Source of the DNA: Lojkania enalia
Lineage: Eukaryota; Ascomycota; Dothideomycetes; Pleosporales
DNA: 64,000 nt
Direction: 5' to 3'
Assembly: GCA_010094045.1 (NCBI GenBank)
Contig: ML986578.1
Location: 1,141,090-1,205,089 of the forward strand
Shown: positions 63,858 to 64,000 of the stretch, piece after piece
How the letters are laid out: each line of letters begins with the position of its first letter
How positions within the stretch are numbered: the first letter of the stretch is position 1
Made by a program: the position numbers and the translations under genes
Notes under the pieces: generated by a model
Databases searched by the model: none
The model's input: only the letters and a program-made list of their open reading frames with translations
What the model was told of the DNA's origin: nothing

Positions 63858-64000
63858 TATATAAAAAGTTAATTTATTTAATATTAATAAGAGATTCTAT
63901 ATATAATATATTTTTATCTAATTTAGAATTTTCCCTACTATCCTTTTAGCATATATAAGCGTTATATCTAGTCTTACTATAGTTACTATAGTAGCGTTAA
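63858..64000. repeat. 143-bp direct repeat, copy in the outer element
   Basis: Matches 62076-62218 and is more AT-converted. It begins right after the TA flanking the nested element. Confidence 0.85.

Larger units (their letters stand above)
56100..64000. other. AT-rich isochore of RIP-mutated transposons
   Basis: From about 56.1 kb to the right edge the sequence is extremely AT-rich and dominated by TA dinucleotides, with almost no open frame above 60 codons on either strand. Recognisable content consists only of transposon relics whose differences from expected codons are CpA to TpA and TpG to TpA, the RIP signature of filamentous ascomycetes. No host gene is supported here. Confidence 0.85.
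61938..64000. mobile_element. Outer pogo element, split by a nested copy and cut by the window edge
   Basis: A left TIR (about 61940-61998) like that of the nested copy opens the element. Its interior resumes at 63858 with sequence identical in order to the interior of the nested copy (62076-62218). The right end lies outside the window. Interpreted as an older copy of the same family into which the element at 62009-63857 jumped. Confidence 0.65.

Overview
The window is nuclear DNA of a filamentous ascomycete (Pezizomycotina). Genes carry short GT-AG introns (about 46-130 nt) with CTAAC/CTGAC-type branch points. Fungal-specific families are present: a Zn(II)2Cys6 regulator, a PalI/Rim9-type sensor, an Sos7-like kinetochore protein and a MATA_HMG-box protein. 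The right end is an AT-rich block of transposons carrying the signature of repeat-induced point mutation (RIP: CpA to TpA and TpG to TpA). I cannot place it below this level.

Layout. 1-5.3 kb: 3' part of the coatomer gamma subunit gene (open at the left edge), an Elongator subunit 6-like gene, and ribosomal protein L37 on the minus strand. 5.3-10.6 kb: a long promoter-like gap, a PHO84-type phosphate permease, and an F-box gene. 10.6-14.6 kb: no supportable gene. 14.6-28.8 kb: a Zn2Cys6 regulator, a cytochrome b561-domain membrane protein, an Sos7-like protein, an RS-rich splicing-related protein, and an RNA-dependent RNA polymerase of the RNA-silencing type. 29.6-32.8 kb: a decayed multi-exon gene for a large coiled-coil protein (pseudogene). 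34.7-40.2 kb: mitochondrial D-lactate dehydrogenase, aspartate-semialdehyde dehydrogenase and ribosomal protein S4. 41.3-47.8 kb: a PalI/RIM9-like protein and an NVJ2-like SMP-domain lipid-transfer protein. 49.9-55 kb: a mating-type-like HMG-box gene, a FMN split-barrel (pyridoxamine-phosphate-oxidase-like) gene and an RGD1-like F-BAR/RhoGAP gene. 55.8-64 kb: an AT isochore holding a pogo/Fot1 transposase relic, two complete but dead ~1.85-kb pogo elements with terminal inverted repeats, a third pogo copy into which one of them is nested, and a Ty3/gypsy reverse transcriptase relic.

Most genes are unrelated housekeeping functions, so no operon-like logic applies. A silencing RdRP and a RIP-mutated transposon graveyard occur in the same window. 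The most interesting points are: (i) the mating-type-like HMG gene, whose conserved serine-codon intron has no AG acceptor where the protein needs one (GG instead) and whose neighbours are not the usual SLA2/APN2; (ii) two GC-AG introns in the D-lactate dehydrogenase gene; (iii) the coiled-coil pseudogene, several of whose stops look like CAR-to-TAR changes; and (iv) nested pogo elements with internally repeated TIRs, whose zinc-knuckle codons have changed exactly as RIP predicts. Exon limits were set by hand from splice consensus and reading-frame continuity.
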